Below, one piece after another: positions 30,806 through 33,050 of a DNA stretch of 33,050 bases. Source of the DNA: Treponema sp. UBA7590 (GTDB taxonomy: Bacteria > Spirochaetota > Spirochaetia > Treponematales > Treponemataceae). How positions within the stretch are numbered: the first letter of the stretch is position 1; each line of letters opens with the position of its first letter. The DNA lies in assembly GCA_002478955.1 (NCBI GenBank), contig DLKK01000096.1:1-33050 (forward strand), written 5' to 3'. The notes beneath the pieces were generated by a model. It was not told where the DNA came from. It did not search any database and saw only the letters and a program-made list of their open reading frames with translations. Made by a program: the position numbers and the translations under genes.

Positions 30806-32077
30806 TTATTTAGTTTCGGCGACTTTTTGTGCCAAGTTTATAAGAACATCCGTTGCAGCGCTCATTTGATCCAGGCTTGCCCATTCATTTCTTGAATGGT
30901 AGTTGTGTCCGCCTGTAAAAATATTCGGAGTCGGAATTCCGATCTCAGAAAGCCTTGAACCGTCCGTGCCTCCGCGGATTGGAACAAAGACCGGCGTAAT
31001 TCCAGATTCTTCGTAAGCTTTTACAAGATTTTCTACAACCAAAGGATTTTTTTCTAATGCTGACTTCATATTTTTGTATTGCTCACTAAAACTTACTTCC
31101 GCAACGCCGCCAAAAGAAAGAGCCGCCGACTCTGCAAGTTTTCTTACAGTTTCAATGCGCTTTTCCATTCCAGCACTTGTGAAATCACGAAGAATCATCG
31201 AAACCGATGTTTTTTCAACAGAACCTTTGATTTCAAGAATCGCAAAAAATCCTTCGTAACCGAAAGTTGTCTCAGGGCGTTCTGTAACAGGAATAGACTC
31301 AACAAAACGGCCTGCAATATTCACGGCATTGACCATTCCTCCGGCACGAGCCGTTCCTGTGTGCGTTGCTTTTCCTGTAAAAGTCACGAGCGCAGAATAT
31401 GCGTTGAAGCATTCTGTTTCAAGTTCGCCAAAATGACCGCCATCAACTGTATATGCGAATTTTGATTTTATAAGATTCAGGGGAACTTTATCCATTCCGT
31501 GGCCAGTTTCTTCATCCGGAGAAAAAATCACTTCAATTTTTCCGTGTTTTATTTCTGGATGAGAAACAAGATATTCTATGCAAGTCATAATTTCTGAAAC
31601 ACCTGCCTTATCATCTGCGCCGAGCAAAGTCGTTCCATCGCTGGTAATTATTGTTTCCCGTTTTTCCGCAGCCTGGGCAAGCGCAAAATCTTTTTTTGGA
31701 TCATGGCGGACATTGCATTGCAAATCAATCGGCGTTCCGTCGTATGCAGGATAAACAATCGGCTTTACATTTTTTCCGGAAACTTCATCAACTGTGTCGA
31801 TATGCGCAAGAAGACAAAAACTTGGAGCATTTTCAAAACCCTTTGAAGGTGCAAGATACGCATAAGTGTAGCAATTTTCTGTTATCTGGACTTCCTGAAG
31901 CCCCATTACTGTCAGTTCCGCAGAAAGCTGCTTTGCCAAATCAAATTCGTGCTCCTCGCTTGGCATAATTCCTTGTTCAGCCTTTTCAAGATTTGATTCC
32001 GTCCATATTTTTGCATATTTTATAAAGCGATTTAAAAGCCGCTCCTGAAATTCTGAATCTTTTGCAACGTAATTCAT
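30806..32077 (-). CDS. pepT: Peptidase T (tripeptide aminopeptidase)
   Basis: This is an M20-family zinc aminopeptidase that removes the N-terminal residue of tripeptides in the cytoplasm. The metal and catalytic motifs are present: LLAHIDTVDE (H-x-D), LGADDKAGVSEI, FSPDEETGHG with the catalytic Glu, TVDGGHFGELE, and FTGGHNYHSRNEW near the C-terminus, which is diagnostic of PepT. The 423-residue length is typical. I chose the ATG at 32077 because GGGAGG lies four bases upstream; the in-frame TTG seven codons earlier would place the ribosome-binding site inside the coding region. It lies between rsmE and murA on the same strand, 66 bp after rsmE and 13 bp before murA. A role in recycling peptides is an inference. 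Confidence 0.94.
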   Translation of the reverse strand: MNYVAKDSEFQERLLNRFIKYAKIWTESNLEKAEQGIMPSEEHEFDLAKQLSAELTVMGLQEVQITENCYTYAYLAPSKGFENAPSFCLLAHIDTVDEVSGKNVKPIVYPAYDGTPIDLQCNVRHDPKKDFALAQAAEKRETIITSDGTTLLGADDKAGVSEIMTCIEYLVSHPEIKHGKIEVIFSPDEETGHGMDKVPLNLIKSKFAYTVDGGHFGELETECFNAYSALVTFTGKATHTGTARAGGMVNAVNIAGRFVESIPVTERPETTFGYEGFFAILEIKGSVEKTSVSMILRDFTSAGMEKRIETVRKLAESAALSFGGVAEVSFSEQYKNMKSALEKNPLVVENLVKAYEESGITPVFVPIRGGTDGSRLSEIGIPTPNIFTGGHNYHSRNEWASLDQMSAATDVLINLAQKVAETK

Positions 32078-32143
32078 GGTTCCTCCCAAAAAAGTCAATT
32101 TTACATAGTCTGAATGTCGAATTTTATTAATTTAAAATAAAAA

Positions 32144-32887
32144 TCATTCCAACCACCCCTGCACCGCTCCGATTATGCTTGCGCTTACGGTTGCCGCAGT
32201 TTCTGTTCGCATTATGCGTTTTCCCATTCCGCAGCGGATATAGCCATTTTTTTCAAGCAGAAGTCTTTCGTTGTTTGTCCAGCCACGTTCACTTCCGATT
32301 GCGGCAATAATTGAATCCGATTTTTGTTTTTGCACAAGAAGAACTTTCATCAGAGAGCCGCTTGGATTTATATTGTCAAGGCAAAGTTTCAGTTCATTTT
32401 TTTGGCCGCCGTTTTCAAGCGCCAAAAGACATTCTTTCAATGTTTTATGAAGAAACAAATCCGGCACCCAAGTTCCGCCAGCCTGAACCGTTCCGTCAAC
32501 AAGCATTTTATAGGCAGTTCCGTGCTCCACAAGATTTGACTGCATATATGATTTTTCACCAAGCTCCGTGCCGGTAAGATGAACTTGACTTACGCCTAAA
32601 GCCGCAACATCGCGCAGAAGGCGCTTTAACTGAATCGGCCGCGGAAATCCAATTATCATCTTTAAAGGATAAAGCGGTTTTCCGTCAGACTCTGGCTCAA
32701 AAGTAAAAAAAATCTGTTTATTTTCAATTTTTGTGATAGTTGCCTTTCCTGACTTGCTATTAATCACGCCGGCAAAAAAAGTGTCACCTTCCTTTTTATG
32801 AAGAATCTTGATTATATGCTCACCACGCTCATCAGAAAAACTCAAGGGATTTTCAAGTTCTTCCTTTTTAAAAAGACAAATATTCAT
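32144..32887 (-). CDS. rsmE: 16S rRNA m3U1498 methyltransferase, RsmE
   Basis: RsmE is a SPOUT-class enzyme that methylates N3 of U1498 in 16S rRNA using S-adenosylmethionine. The N-terminal PUA-like part contains 'SDERGEHIIKILHKKEGD'. The C-terminal knot shows the family signature: IGSERGWTNNE, where most members have IGPEGG, and GKRIMRTETAATVSASII. Its 247 residues are normal. No Shine-Dalgarno precedes the ATG. A candidate promoter would start transcription at or next to the ATG itself, suggesting a leaderless message. It is first in the rsmE - pepT - murA series. Confidence 0.93.
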   Translation of the reverse strand: MNICLFKKEELENPLSFSDERGEHIIKILHKKEGDTFFAGVINSKSGKATITKIENKQIFFTFEPESDGKPLYPLKMIIGFPRPIQLKRLLRDVAALGVSQVHLTGTELGEKSYMQSNLVEHGTAYKMLVDGTVQAGGTWVPDLFLHKTLKECLLALENGGQKNELKLCLDNINPSGSLMKVLLVQKQKSDSIIAAIGSERGWTNNERLLLEKNGYIRCGMGKRIMRTETAATVSASIIGAVQGWLE

Positions 32888-32893
32888 ACAACT

Positions 32894-32922
32894 ATTTTAA
32901 TATATTTACAAAAACACGTCAG
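32894..32922 (-). promoter_or_regulatory. Candidate promoter of rsmE, predicted leaderless
   Basis: On the minus strand CTGACG (32922-32917) is followed after 17 bp by TAAAAT (32899-32894). The usual start of transcription seven bases further on falls on the A of the rsmE ATG at 32887. Confidence 0.4.
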
Positions 32923-33050
32923 CAGAATGAAGCATTATTGGGCAATATCCTGAATGGCGAATTTTTTTTCTGAATCCACAAATTGAATAAACGGGAAGAA
33001 AAAGCAAGCGGCAACAGAGCCATTCGGAGCGATGGCAAGCAATTTTTGAA
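32923..33050. other. Right-edge non-coding stretch with a small hairpin
   Basis: No convincing gene is visible on either strand. A 44-codon open frame entering from the right edge on the minus strand ends in TGA before the rsmE promoter, but its residue pattern is not protein-like. GCCAT (33019-33023) and ATGGC (33032-33036) form a stem around TCGGAGCG and are followed by AAGCAATTTTTG. This could be a terminator for a plus-strand gene or part of a dispersed element; the window edge prevents a decision. Confidence 0.3.

Noticed and set aside
32923..33050. A gene entering from the right edge on the minus strand
   Set aside because: The 44-codon open frame has no protein-like composition and ends just inside the predicted rsmE promoter. 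The evidence is too weak to call a coding region.

Overview
The window looks like a chromosomal segment of a host-associated Treponema (Spirochaetota). The evidence is gene content, not a database match. An archaeal/eukaryotic-type PheS, a bactofilin next to an M23 peptidase, YaaR and RicT homologues, lipoproteins with relaxed spirochaete-style lipoboxes, MurA with Asp at the usual catalytic Cys position, and an AT-rich sequence all fit that group. I see no tRNA, rRNA, CRISPR array, insertion sequence or prophage. The window is almost fully coding, and no gene-free stretch exceeds about 220 bp.

Left third (1-15.6 kb, minus strand). After the last codons of a gene from the left edge come two terminators. 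Then follows an 11 kb gene for a 3,694-residue lipoprotein: about 19 Ig-like repeats capped by a beta-propeller-like C-terminal region. Its coding sequence contains a C9 homopolymer near the 5' end, where a one-base slip either way gives a stop within a few codons, and an in-frame (GATGTA)4 repeat. Upstream is a two-gene unit for a 906-residue lipoprotein and a 460-residue probable outer-membrane barrel protein.

Middle (15.6-22.1 kb). Here lie tex (minus), a divergent gene for a PilZ-like protein (plus), and a tight minus-strand operon M23 peptidase - bactofilin - yaaR-like - ricT. The operon is driven by a near-consensus promoter whose -35 box rules out the longest reading of the M23 gene. 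Bactofilin plus M23 is a known cell-shape pairing.

Right third (22.2-33 kb). The plus strand carries tatD - dusB - an unknown 525-residue protein - a GAF/GGDEF diguanylate cyclase - two small exported proteins - pheS. The diguanylate cyclase has its own strong extended -10 promoter inside the preceding gene and a G10 homopolymer in the predicted 5' leader. Convergent on the minus strand are rsmE - pepT - murA. A GC-rich cluster of three consecutive perfect hairpins separates pheS and murA.

The most interesting signal is the pair of long G/C homopolymers in an AT-rich sequence: one inside a giant surface-lipoprotein gene, one in the leader of a c-di-GMP synthase gene. Together with the PilZ-like protein, this suggests phase-variable control of surface architecture and of second-messenger signalling. 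That is an inference which tract-length variation in reads would test directly.
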